Origin: Deltaproteobacteria bacterium
GTDB taxonomy: Bacteria > Desulfobacterota > Desulfarculia > Adiutricales > JAGVGV01
Assembly: GCA_015233515.1 (NCBI GenBank)
Contig: JADFXS010000142.1
Location: 1 to 7,061 of the forward strand
Length of the DNA: 7,061 nt
Direction: 5' to 3'
A program made the position numbers and the translations under genes. Positions within the stretch are counted from its first letter, which is position 1. Every line of letters begins with the position of its first letter. This document shows, one piece after another, positions 1 through 6,084 of this stretch. The notes under the pieces are model-generated. The model saw nothing but the letters and a program-made list of their open reading frames with translations. It searched no databases and was not told where the DNA came from.

Positions 1-12
1 CCAAATCACAAT

Positions 13-40
13 GAGATTTCTCCCTTCGGTCGAAATGACC
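13..40. repeat. REP-like intergenic motif
   Basis: A short imperfect hairpin lies here: ATTTC at 16-20 pairs with GAAAT at 32-36, and CC at 23-24 pairs with GG at 28-29 across a 3-nt turn. Short intergenic elements of this style (a cTTCGGTCGAAATGAc-like core) are, from general knowledge, often dispersed in many copies through some bacterial genomes. The last ten bases of the window (GGTCGAAATG, 7052-7061) repeat positions 29-38 exactly, so a second copy may begin where the window ends. Repetitiveness is inferred and cannot be shown from one window. Confidence 0.35.
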
Positions 41-185
41 GACTGGGGTGTTCGCCAATGATCTGAGATTTTGACCGCATCATTCCGAAAAAACTTTCGA
101 GCATCGCTATAATTTTTCGGGCCAACCGGTTTTCCGCCAGGCTCTATATTCTAGCGGGTGTTTGGTAATGGCCAGGGCATTCTTT

Positions 186-259
186 AGAGGTAATTGCCTA
201 ACTAGGAATTTGAGCCCGACGAAGAGTTGAGCCAAAGGGGCAGTTAGGCAATTACTTCT
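186..259. repeat. Long inverted repeat after the ykgJ-like gene
   Basis: GTAATTGCCTAACT at 190-203 is matched perfectly by its reverse complement at 242-255. The arms extend outward to 186-203 and 242-259, giving 18 bp with a single G/T mismatch. The enclosed 38 bases contain two direct copies of TTGAGCC (210-216 and 227-233). One arm starts directly after the stop codon of the minus-strand gene ending at 260, so that mRNA would end in a long stem. There is no T tract after either arm, so it is not a textbook intrinsic terminator. It could be a transcript-stabilising 3' hairpin, or a tiny MITE-like element with terminal inverted repeats; I see no clear target-site duplication. Confidence 0.7.
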
Positions 260-1000
260 TTAAAATGGACTTTTTCTAGTCTCACTCATTCTTTCCCGAA
301 AAGTTCGCCCTTCGCAGTCGGTATTAAACAATTGGTTCAGGAATCGCTGCGCCAGGTCTTGATGTTCGGGTGGAATAAGGAAGCCGGGAACCGGGCGTGT
401 GGGCGGCAAGCCGCGTTGCACGAGTTGTTGGCCGGTTTCATATTTGAATCTTTGGTTCGGGTCGTTGAGCAGAAGCAACAGATCAATCAGATTGCCGTAC
501 AATCCGCCACCGTCCAAGTGTTCAACGATTTGCCAGCATATGGACATGAGCGTATCCAAGCCGAACGGAATTTCCGCCTCCATTCCCGATTGACAAATGG
601 TCGAGGCGAACATGCCACGACAGGTAAATGGCCGGACTGGATAAACTTGGCATAAATTGTCTTCAAGGAAAAGACAGCGGTCGAGGAAGGCCGGAGGTTC
701 CTCGACAGGCGGTTCTTGATGGGAAATGCAAGCCATGGCCAAGGTGTTGGTCGTCAAACGCGGCCGGAAAAGTTCCATTTTGGCCGCTTCCGGGAGGCGA
801 TCCAAAAGGTCGGCGCGGCCGGTATCATTGAGTATCCGGACGATGCTTAAAGCTTCCAAGGTCGTGGCGGTGACATTTTGGGTGCAACATATGGCGCAGC
901 CTTGGGCGCAAGCGGTCCGAAATTCGCTATGGACGAATTCGTCGAATACAGCGTTGATAGCTTGGAGCAAGATCAGTTTCAATTCAGGCAAATCGGACAT
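260..1000 (-). CDS. YkgJ-family cysteine-cluster protein
   Basis: This 246-aa protein belongs to the CxxxCxxCC (YkgJ, formerly UPF0153) group, proposed to chelate zinc or iron; the biochemical role is unsettled in the family. The signature is CAQGCAICC (C31, C35, C38, C39). It is followed by a second cysteine block, C109-x7-C117-x9-C127, with the typical C-F-L...C-x-V-Y...R-P-F-T-C-R pattern; C136 and C155 may add ligands. There is no signal peptide or membrane segment, so it is probably cytoplasmic. The C-terminal 90 residues lack a recognisable motif. The ATG at 1000 is preceded by GAGG (minus strand, 1005-1008). The gene stands alone, divergent from the orphan gene at 1247. Family assignment is firm; function is not. 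Confidence 0.88.
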   Translation of the reverse strand: MSDLPELKLILLQAINAVFDEFVHSEFRTACAQGCAICCTQNVTATTLEALSIVRILNDTGRADLLDRLPEAAKMELFRPRLTTNTLAMACISHQEPPVEEPPAFLDRCLFLEDNLCQVYPVRPFTCRGMFASTICQSGMEAEIPFGLDTLMSICWQIVEHLDGGGLYGNLIDLLLLLNDPNQRFKYETGQQLVQRGLPPTRPVPGFLIPPEHQDLAQRFLNQLFNTDCEGRTFRERMSETRKSPF

Positions 1001-1035
1001 GGGACCTCGCTATGACTAGTTTGTATAGCAGGCGC

Positions 1036-1062
1036 ATTATGACAAATTACATCCATGGTCAA
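1036..1062 (-). promoter_or_regulatory. Possible promoter of the ykgJ-like gene
   Basis: On the minus strand TTGACC (1062-1057) and CATAAT (1041-1036) resemble sigma-70 -35 and -10 boxes. The 15-bp spacer is shorter than optimal. They would start transcription some 30 bases before the ATG at 1000. The call rests on sequence likeness only. Confidence 0.25.
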
Positions 1063-1097
1063 GGGAAATTTTTTCCCATTCGGTTGATGAACCGATG
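1063..1097. promoter_or_regulatory. Paired palindromes, possible activator or operator sites
   Basis: Two short perfect dyads sit side by side in the divergent spacer: GGGAAA-TTT-TTTCCC (1063-1077) and TCGGTT-GATG-AACCGA (1080-1095). The second lies about 55 bp upstream of the -24 element of the sigma-54-like promoter at 1150. That is a plausible place for an enhancer-binding protein, with the AT-rich stretch at 1128-1150 between them as a possible bend. Neither dyad matches a named operator that I recognise. They could also be mRNA hairpins or chance. Confidence 0.35.
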
Positions 1098-1148
1098 ACC
1101 GCCGATCACGGAATATGACTATAACGGCGTAATTAAATAATAATTTTT

Positions 1149-1165
1149 TTGGCCGAATTATTGCT
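1149..1165 (+). promoter_or_regulatory. Sigma-54 (RpoN) type -24/-12 promoter
   Basis: The sequence TTGGCCGAATTATTGCT matches the RpoN consensus YTGGCAC-N5-TTGCW at the invariant positions: GG at 1151-1152 and GC at 1163-1164, with exactly 10 bases between them, plus flanking TTGGC and TTGCT. Only the inner part of the -24 box departs from consensus (CCG for CAC plus G). A T run precedes it, as is common. Transcription would begin near 1176 and give a leader of about 70 nt before the ATG at 1247. The match is seen directly; use by RpoN is inferred. Confidence 0.6.
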
Positions 1166-1236
1166 AGTTGAAGATGCAGGCGTGCGTATTCCCCTTGGTT
1201 TGCCGCGGGGAATCTTCAATATTTAATTTTGTTGGC

Positions 1237-1241
1237 AGGAG
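1237..1241 (+). promoter_or_regulatory. Ribosome binding site fixing the start at 1247
   Basis: AGGAG lies 5 bases before the ATG at 1247. The reading frame is open further upstream to TTG codons at 1229 and 1232, but this ribosome binding site would then fall inside the coding sequence and those TTGs have no site of their own. The ATG at 1247 is therefore preferred. Confidence 0.8.
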
Positions 1242-1246
1242 AACAC

Positions 1247-1888
1247 ATGACCGTCAGTAGCAGTAATCGAACCGCTTCTTATTATAATTCGCAGATGCTT
1301 CAGAGTCTTCTAGGGAAAACCACCACCTCCGGCAATCAGAGTAAATCCAGTCTGCTCAGCACACTCAAGTCCTCGATCAACAGTCAGCTGTCACCCTACT
1401 GGAGTTCTCAAACGAATCAGTCCTCCTGGTGGCAGTCTTCGACCGCAAGCGGTACCCAAGATAACAATAGCCTGAGCAATCTGTTGACTCAACAACAAAG
1501 CTACAAGGTGACGATGAATCTGCAGAAGGTCGGTAAAAAGGTTTTAAAGGATATGGCTGGGGAAACGGCCAAATACTTGGCGACAAAACCGGATTTGGCC
1601 AAGGATTATGTCCTGATCATTGTCGATGACCCATCAAAGGGCAGGACGGTAAAGGCTTACCGGCCTGAAGACTTGGTGACTAATTTAAAGAGCCCGGAAA
1701 AAGAAAAAGAGCTGGCCGCCCTCAAACAAAATCCACTTTTACATTGTACTTCAGATATCAATCTGCCGGCGATGTCTAAAAACGATCCCGATATCACCGG
1801 ATTGGCCAACAAGGTACAAAGCTTCCTCGACCGTAATAAAAAAGTCATCGACCTGCTTGAGAAACAGGGCATGATCGATTGGGCGTGA
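1247..1888 (+). CDS. Orphan protein with Ser/Asn/Gln-rich N-terminal half
   Basis: I do not recognise this 213-aa protein. It has two distinct parts. Residues 1-85 are low complexity, with about 25 serines among them plus many Asn, Gln, Thr and aromatic residues, and only one acidic residue; they are probably disordered. Residues 86-213 look folded: a Lys-rich helix (about 88-112), a hydrophobic strand YVLIIVDD (121-128), a YRPEDL segment, a charged helix (about 149-160) and a C-terminal helix with a KVIDLLEKQG core. There is one cysteine (C167). No Sec signal, lipobox or membrane segment is visible. The uncharged Ser/Thr-rich start resembles export regions of some non-Sec secreted proteins, but this is only a resemblance. 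It is a single gene behind a sigma-54-like promoter, divergent from the ykgJ-like gene. The strong ribosome site and domain-like second half argue that it is real. Confidence 0.75.
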   Translation: MTVSSSNRTASYYNSQMLQSLLGKTTTSGNQSKSSLLSTLKSSINSQLSPYWSSQTNQSSWWQSSTASGTQDNNSLSNLLTQQQSYKVTMNLQKVGKKVLKDMAGETAKYLATKPDLAKDYVLIIVDDPSKGRTVKAYRPEDLVTNLKSPEKEKELAALKQNPLLHCTSDINLPAMSKNDPDITGLANKVQSFLDRNKKVIDLLEKQGMIDWA

Positions 1889-1911
1889 TTTTAAGAATGA
1901 ATAAAATAAGA

Positions 1912-1950
1912 TTTTTTAAAAAAGGCGCGGACTTTTTAAAATATCGCCTT
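1912..1950 (-). terminator. Probable intrinsic terminator, minus direction
   Basis: AAGGCG (1922-1927) and CGCCTT (1945-1950) form a 6-bp stem with a 17-nt loop. Read on the minus strand, the stem runs directly into six T residues (complement of the A run 1918-1923). This would end transcripts coming from the relict minus-strand gene at 2023-2400. On the plus strand it has no T tract, so it would serve the orphan gene ending at 1888 less well. The stem is short, so efficiency is uncertain. Confidence 0.4.
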
Positions 1951-2022
1951 GCTCAACCGGCGGTCAGGTAGAAATTTCCGGGTGATCGGAATCGATTACT
2001 TTGGTCGTACTAATTTAAGCAG

Positions 2023-2400
2023 TTAATTAATCTGTTCGATCTTGTTCAGATGCTGAATTGCGGTGAATATAGTTTGTTTTTCTTCCGGAAGCTTCCAAAG
2101 CATCTGCTTCAATCCCCAAAACCGCCATTTGGCGAATATCTCTTGAAAAAGTCTCTACCTCTCTGTATCATTCCTGGTGTGCTTTAATAAAGCTATGTGG
2201 AATTGCGATAAAATGGTTGTATAACCCAACAGCTGGCGCTATATCATGGGGGATCTGCTTGTCTCGATTTCGATTGGAAAACTGCGTGGGAATGTCGGAA
2301 GCCACGACAAATCCATTAGGTTGAAGTGGGACGTGGATAGTAATGTTTTGCCTTGTAGGCGACGGCTTTGAGGCTCCGCAACGCATTCCTCAGTTGTCGT
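2023..2400 (-). pseudogene. Decayed gene fragments, possibly a MarR-type regulator
   Basis: No single frame is intact, but adjacent minus-strand pieces read like protein. The best is 2154-2023, 43 codons ending in TAA, containing RLFQEIF and LKQMLWKLPEEKQTIF. This pattern resembles the C-terminal dimerisation helices of MarR regulators (LF..i, then L..L..EE...l). The same frame upstream (2238-2158, between TAG codons at 2241 and 2157) reads LSQFHIALLKH, like the MarR N-terminal helix, but the DNA-binding helix and wing expected between the two are missing. Another frame (2386-2168) is open for 72 codons. Together this suggests a gene broken by stops, shifts and an internal deletion, next to pirin. 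The family is a guess from pattern; it could be another gene or chance. Confidence 0.3.
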
Positions 2401-2428
2401 TAAGGTTTAATAAAGGAGGGATACTGCC

Positions 2429-3340
2429 ATGCCTATAATTCGGAAAATCCGGAAAGTTATGAAGAGCAAGCCTACGCTTGAAGGCGCCGGTGTTCACCTG
2501 AACAGGGTTTTTGGATTCAGGGAAGCGCCGGTGTTCGATCCTTTTCTACTACTTGATGATTTCCGGTCCGATAATCCGGACCACTACCTAAAAGGTTTCC
2601 CCTGGCATCCTCATCGTGGGATCGAAACCATCACCTATGTTCTGAAGGGAGACGTCGAACATGGCGATAGTCTAGGCAATAAAGGAGTGATCGGCTCCGG
2701 AGATGTCCAATGGATGACGGCGGGAAGCGGAATCATTCACCCGGAAATGCCCAAAGGTGATGAAAACGGAAAAATGCATGGTTTTCAGCTTTGGGCCAAT
2801 TTGCCGTCCAGAGAAAAGATGATGAATCCCCGCTATCGAGACGTAACAAACGAGCAAATACCCGAAGTCAAACTGGCCGATGGGACGAATATCAAGATTA
2901 TTTCCGGTGAAGTCGCCGGCGTTAAAGGTCCGGTTCAAGGCATTGTAATTGATCCAGAGTATCTAGATGTTACAGTTCCGGCAAATTCGGAATTCAGACA
3001 TGCCACCAAAAAAGGTCATACGGTTTTCGCTTACATAATCGACGGCCAGGGATATTTCTGCCGGGAGAAAAATCCGTTCACCTATGAAGTGGAAGGAATA
3101 AACTACTTTGATCTCCAGCGCGATCCGTTTGTCGGCAACGGCACGATGGTTCTGTTCGACGACGGCGACGAGATCATGGTCTTTACCGAGGAATATAAAG
3201 TCAGGTTCCTGTTGATTTCCGGTAAGCCCATTGGTGAACCTGTTGCCTGGTATGGTCCCGTGGTTATGAACACCAATGAAGAACTACGAATCGCTTTTGA
3301 GGAGTACAATCGGGGGACTTTCATCAAATTTAAAGGGTGA
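2429..3340 (+). CDS. Pirin family protein (bicupin)
   Basis: This 303-aa protein is a pirin, an iron-binding double cupin. Some members have quercetin dioxygenase activity and others act as redox-linked regulatory partners; the substrate here is unknown. The N-terminal cupin (about residues 20-125) carries the metal site: H60 and H62 in HPHRGIET, then H104 and E106 in GIIHPEMP, matching the His-His-His-Glu set of human pirin. The sequence GSGDVQWMTAGSGIIHPE is typical of the family. The C-terminal cupin (about 160-290) contains the conserved ISGKPIGEPVAWYGP stretch. Length fits the usual 230-310 aa. A near-perfect AAAGGAGG (2412-2419) lies 9 bases before the ATG, suggesting strong translation. 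It is first of three co-directional genes; the protein is presumably cytosolic. Nothing looks truncated. Confidence 0.95.
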   Translation: MPIIRKIRKVMKSKPTLEGAGVHLNRVFGFREAPVFDPFLLLDDFRSDNPDHYLKGFPWHPHRGIETITYVLKGDVEHGDSLGNKGVIGSGDVQWMTAGSGIIHPEMPKGDENGKMHGFQLWANLPSREKMMNPRYRDVTNEQIPEVKLADGTNIKIISGEVAGVKGPVQGIVIDPEYLDVTVPANSEFRHATKKGHTVFAYIIDGQGYFCREKNPFTYEVEGINYFDLQRDPFVGNGTMVLFDDGDEIMVFTEEYKVRFLLISGKPIGEPVAWYGPVVMNTNEELRIAFEEYNRGTFIKFKG

Positions 3341-3401
3341 AATCCAGCGAAACCGGTTCCAGCCGACGCATTTTATACACGACATGGCTGTTTGCCGGGT
3401 G

Positions 3402-3418
3402 TCACGGTAGCGCCGTGA
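3402..3418 (+). repeat. Small hairpin before the CPBP protease gene
   Basis: TCACGG (3402-3407) and CCGTGA (3413-3418) form a perfect 6-bp stem with a 5-nt loop, ending 10 bases before the ATG at 3429. The only weak ribosome-site-like bases (GTGAGA) begin inside its 3' arm, so it might dampen translation. It may also be chance. Confidence 0.3.
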
Positions 3419-3428
3419 GATTGCCGCG

Positions 3429-4088
3429 ATGATCACAACATTCGGCCTATTGATCTCCCTATTCGGCCCCATACTGATCGCGAGCTTTGGGTCTGTAACC
3501 AGTGTCCGTCCCGGCCGGCGGCCTTATGAATTGTCAGGTCTCGCCGCGCTTATTGGGATCGTGGCCGGAGTGCTGTTCATTGTCTTGCGATGCGAGCATC
3601 AACCGCTTTCGTCCCTTGGTTTGAAACCGTTTCGATGGTCGTCTCTGGCTTGGGGCCTGGCTCTTGCCATCTTCTTTATGCGGGTATTCGCGCCGGCCGC
3701 ATATTGGACCCTACAGCGTCTCAATCTTAAGGGATTCGAAACTGGCCTGGCCAAGACGGCCACGCTGCCGAATTGGTATCTAACCCTGGCTATAGTGATT
3801 GGCGCAACGGCGGAGGAGATATTATATCGAGGTTACGCGGTGGAGCGGCTGGCCGTGCTAACTGGAAGTTACTGGATCGCGGGTGTTGGTTCCGTGCTTG
3901 TCTTCGGCATCGCTCATGTTCCGATGTGGGGTTGGGGGCCGGCGCTTACCACCATCGTTTCCGGCGGCGTTCTCACCTCGTTCTTCATTTGGCGCTTCGA
4001 CCTGACCGCCAATGTCATAGCCCATGTCCTGACCGACCTTGTTGGAATTGTGGTCGTCCCGTTATTGGCGCGAAAAAAGGTCAAATGA
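3429..4088 (+). CDS. CPBP family intramembrane glutamic protease
   Basis: This 219-aa membrane protein belongs to the CPBP (CAAX protease and bacteriocin-processing, Abi) family, related to Rce1 and to bacteriocin immunity proteases. All three motifs are present: E129-E130-ILY-R134, F159-GIA-H163 and H199-VLT-D203, so it should be catalytically competent. About seven hydrophobic segments are visible, near residues 2-22, 36-54, 72-92, 115-128, 146-164, 172-188 and 194-213. The cationic C-terminus (ARKKVK) suggests a cytoplasmic end. The ATG at 3429 is the first start after an in-frame TAG at 3408; its ribosome site is weak. It sits 88 bp after pirin and 79 bp before the cupin gene. No bacteriocin gene is near, so immunity is unsupported; the substrate is unknown. 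Confidence 0.9.
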   Translation: MITTFGLLISLFGPILIASFGSVTSVRPGRRPYELSGLAALIGIVAGVLFIVLRCEHQPLSSLGLKPFRWSSLAWGLALAIFFMRVFAPAAYWTLQRLNLKGFETGLAKTATLPNWYLTLAIVIGATAEEILYRGYAVERLAVLTGSYWIAGVGSVLVFGIAHVPMWGWGPALTTIVSGGVLTSFFIWRFDLTANVIAHVLTDLVGIVVVPLLARKKVK

Positions 4089-4167
4089 AAACGCCGATCT
4101 ATCATTTCAATGGACACTGGACAAGCGGTGCTTGCCTTATCTTGTTGGATATTAGGAGTATTAACAC

Positions 4168-4497
4168 ATGGAAATGAATGGAATTCCTTTCGCTACCACC
4201 GATTGGTCTAAGATTGAGCGATCAGAGCACAAAGGGGAAACCGGTACCGCTTATTGGCGTACCATTCAGTGCGGCTCCATTCGCGTTCGCCTGGTGGATT
4301 ATACCCCCGGCTATCTTGCCGATCACTGGTGCTCAAAAGGCCATATTTTATTTTGTTTGGAAGGCGAACTGCATACGGAGCTTCAAGACGGTCGGCGGTA
4401 TACTTTGAAACCAGGCATGAGCTATCAAGTAGCCGACGGCGCTGAACCGCATCGTTCATCCACAGCCGTCGGGGCTAAACTTTTTATTGTTGATTGA
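4168..4497 (+). CDS. DHCW-motif small cupin protein
   Basis: This is a 109-aa single-domain cupin. Residues about 33-105 form the barrel: SIRVRLVDYTPGYLADHWC, then KGHILFCLEGEL, a turn LQDGRRYTLKPGMSYQV and a final GAEPHRSS. The D-H-W-C stretch (residues 52-55), followed by KGH, is the signature of the small cupins annotated as DHCW motif proteins. Likely metal ligands are H53, H59 and H95, by analogy with cupins. The enzymatic role of the family is not established. AGGAG (4154-4158) lies 9 bases before the ATG at 4168; a second in-frame ATG at 4174 is less well spaced. It is last of the three rightward genes. Full length for the family, with no damage seen. Confidence 0.88.
   Translation: MEMNGIPFATTDWSKIERSEHKGETGTAYWRTIQCGSIRVRLVDYTPGYLADHWCSKGHILFCLEGELHTELQDGRRYTLKPGMSYQVADGAEPHRSSTAVGAKLFIVD
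4342..4359 (+). repeat. 18-bp direct repeat, copy 1
   Basis: CATATTTTATTTTGTTTG here, inside the cupin gene (coding the HILFCL region), recurs exactly at 4652-4669. Confidence 0.8.
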
Positions 4498-4516
4498 ATT
4501 TGCCGGCGGGCGCATT

Positions 4517-4536
4517 CCCCGCGGCCCTCTGCGGGG
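4517..4536. terminator. GC-rich hairpin after the cupin gene
   Basis: CCCCGC (4517-4522) and GCGGGG (4531-4536) form a perfect, very stable 6-bp stem with an 8-nt loop, 20 bases after the cupin stop codon. No T tract follows on either strand, so it is not a full intrinsic terminator. It may protect the 3' end of the pirin-protease-cupin transcript or act as a pause site between the convergent genes. Confidence 0.4.
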
Positions 4537-4598
4537 CGCTTCAAGCCACTACTGAACATAAAAAAAGGCCTTGTGTGGATCAGCCTGATAAATATGTT

Positions 4599-4626
4599 CG
4601 AAAAAATAGTAGGTTCGACTATTTCG
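4599..4626 (-). terminator. Probable terminator of the MocR gene
   Basis: AAATAGT (4604-4610) and ACTATTT (4618-4624) pair perfectly over 7 bp with a 7-nt loop. Read leftward, the stem merges into six T residues (complement of the A run 4601-4606). It starts 25 bases beyond the stop codon at 4651. The AT-rich stem is weak, but position and T tract suit an intrinsic terminator. Confidence 0.45.
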
Positions 4627-4650
4627 GCGTGCCGAGGAAATCAAGCCAAA

Positions 4651-6084
4651 TCATATTTTATTTTGTTTGCCAATGAGTTCGCCTAAGGTTTCAATGGCTT
4701 TTTCAATCCGCTCGGAAAATGGAGAGGTGCAACTGATTCTGATATAGTTGCGGTAATGGTCGGCGGGGGAAAAAGCCGCGCCGGGAATTATGGAAATACC
4801 GGCTTTGAGGGCCTGTTCATAGAGCCGTATTCCATCCGCCCATTTCGGCAGTTCAATCCAGAGCATTATTCCTCCCATCGGAACGGAAAACCGGCATTCC
4901 GGGGGGAAATAGTCCTTGACGGCCCTGGCGGTCTTGACGACCTGGTTGTGGACCGCGGCTCTTAGCAGTCGCAGATATCGGTCCATGGAACCATCAGCCA
5001 GGAAGCGCGCCAGAGCATGCTGCTGCAGGCTGGGCGATGCCAGCGAGAGGCCGGCTTTGAGCCTTTTGATCCTCTCGGAAATTTTTCTCCCGGCCACCAA
5101 CCAGCCCACTCGAAAACCGGGAGCCAAGGTTTTTGAAAAGGACGAGCAGCTGATCACCAGTTCCTTTCGATCCCAGGTTCTCAGGAAGCCCGGTCGGCTT
5201 TTTCCGAAGTGCATCTCACCGTAGATGTCGTCTTCGATGAGCGGTATTTCTTTTTCATTAAGGAGCGATACGACTTCTTGTCTGTGGTCTTCCGGCATCA
5301 GGGCGCCCGTGGGATTTTGAAAGTTGGGCATCAGCAGGCAGGCTTTGACTTTGGTTTTTTGCAACGCCTGGGAAAGTCCTTCCAAGACGACTCCATGGCG
5401 CGGGTCGGTGGGCAATTCAAGTACCTGAAGCCCCAGTTCTCTGAGCATCTGTAAAAATCCGAAATGCGTTGGCGATTCCACCGCCACGACATCACCGGAG
5501 GTCGTCGTGGCCAGAAGAGCCAGGGCCACCGCTTCCGAGCAGCCGTTGGTGATAATGATATCATTTTCGCTGATTTCAGGGATCAGCCCAAGCAGGCGCG
5601 AAGCCAATTGTCGTCTCAAGCCGACAGCCCCTTCCGCGACCTCATATTGCAGCAGCCGAATCATTTTGGCCGGCGCCATACCTTTGATTACCTGGACCAA
5701 TTGCTTTTGAGGCATTAATTCCGTGGACAGGGTTGACGCGCCCAAGGGGACCAGATCAGGATTTATGGAGTTGGCCACCACCGTATTGGTGATGTCGGAA
5801 AGCCGAACCATGGCGGGGGCTGCCGGGCGCTGGTTGAAGCGCGGAGCCTCGATATTCATCCAGCCGGCGTCTTTGACAAAAAAGCCCGACTTTGGCTGGG
5901 CCTCGATCAAACCTAAGGCTTCCAGCTCCATATACGCCTGATAGATAGTGTTCAAACTGAGGCCGAGCTTGTAGTGCAAGTTCCTCAAGGAAGGTAATCT
6001 TTCCCCGGTCCGCAGGCTTCCGCGCTTGATCTGACCTTCGAGGTCGGACGCCAGATTTTTGTATCTGAAGTGCCGTGTTTCCAT
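4651..6084 (-). CDS. MocR/GntR-type regulator with PLP aminotransferase domain
   Basis: This 477-aa protein joins a GntR winged helix (residues 6-72; GERLPSLRNLHYKLGLSLNTI is the recognition region) to a fold-type I aminotransferase-like domain (about 105-472). PLP-site residues are in place: N257 in NPTG, D285 and Y288 in EDDIY, K318 in SSFSKTLAPGFRVGW as Schiff-base lysine, R325, and R449 in YIRIS for the substrate carboxylate. This fits MocR regulators such as GabR and PdxR, which sense PLP adducts, bind direct repeats, and often regulate themselves and a divergent neighbour. The frame is open to an ATG at 6456, but those codons run antisense through the phzF-like gene. The ATG at 6084 gives the usual MocR start (METRHFRYKNLA); an ATG at 6129 is possible. 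It is divergent from the phzF-like gene. The effector is unknown. Confidence 0.92.
   Translation of the reverse strand: METRHFRYKNLASDLEGQIKRGSLRTGERLPSLRNLHYKLGLSLNTIYQAYMELEALGLIEAQPKSGFFVKDAGWMNIEAPRFNQRPAAPAMVRLSDITNTVVANSINPDLVPLGASTLSTELMPQKQLVQVIKGMAPAKMIRLLQYEVAEGAVGLRRQLASRLLGLIPEISENDIIITNGCSEAVALALLATTTSGDVVAVESPTHFGFLQMLRELGLQVLELPTDPRHGVVLEGLSQALQKTKVKACLLMPNFQNPTGALMPEDHRQEVVSLLNEKEIPLIEDDIYGEMHFGKSRPGFLRTWDRKELVISCSSFSKTLAPGFRVGWLVAGRKISERIKRLKAGLSLASPSLQQHALARFLADGSMDRYLRLLRAAVHNQVVKTARAVKDYFPPECRFSVPMGGIMLWIELPKWADGIRLYEQALKAGISIIPGAAFSPADHYRNYIRISCTSPFSERIEKAIETLGELIGKQNKI
4652..4669 (+). repeat. 18-bp direct repeat, copy 2
   Basis: Exact copy of 4342-4359. Here it covers the last codons and stop of the leftward MocR gene. 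The two copies are 310 bp apart, in unrelated genes and opposite coding strands. Confidence 0.8.

Larger units (their letters stand above)
1889..2428. other. Long spacer without an intact gene
   Basis: These 540 bases hold no intact open frame. Visible here are a terminator-like hairpin (1912-1950), a small TTCCG/CGGAA dyad (1976-1980 and 1987-1991), and protein-like minus-strand fragments in shifting frames (about 2023-2400, listed separately). The strong Shine-Dalgarno of the pirin gene lies at 2412-2419. I find no clear sigma-70 promoter for pirin. Confidence 0.6.

Noticed and set aside
108..113. Perfect TATAAT at 108-113 as a promoter
   Set aside because: There is no -35 box at a workable distance (TTGACC at 71-76 is about 31 bp away) and no rightward gene follows, so it is probably chance in an AT-rich stretch.
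332..1019. Plus-strand open frames opposite the ykgJ-like gene (332-655, 399-593, 628-831, 726-1019)
   Set aside because: They are antisense to a well-supported gene with conserved cysteine motifs, and their translations show no family features.
1229..1246. TTG start at 1229 adding six residues to the orphan protein
   Set aside because: It would place the clear AGGAG ribosome site inside the coding sequence and has no site of its own.
3429..4088. Bacteriocin immunity or processing role for the CPBP protease
   Set aside because: There is no small leader-peptide gene, transporter or bacteriocin-like frame nearby, so that role is unsupported.
3773..4177. Plus-strand 134-codon frame overlapping the end of the CPBP gene
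   Set aside because: It is a shifted frame of the protease gene, rich in Arg, Cys and His with no domain pattern; the protease frame carries all three catalytic motifs.
4494..4676. Plus-strand 60-codon frame after the cupin gene
   Set aside because: It runs through two hairpins and the end of the MocR gene, has no ribosome site and has an unconvincing composition.
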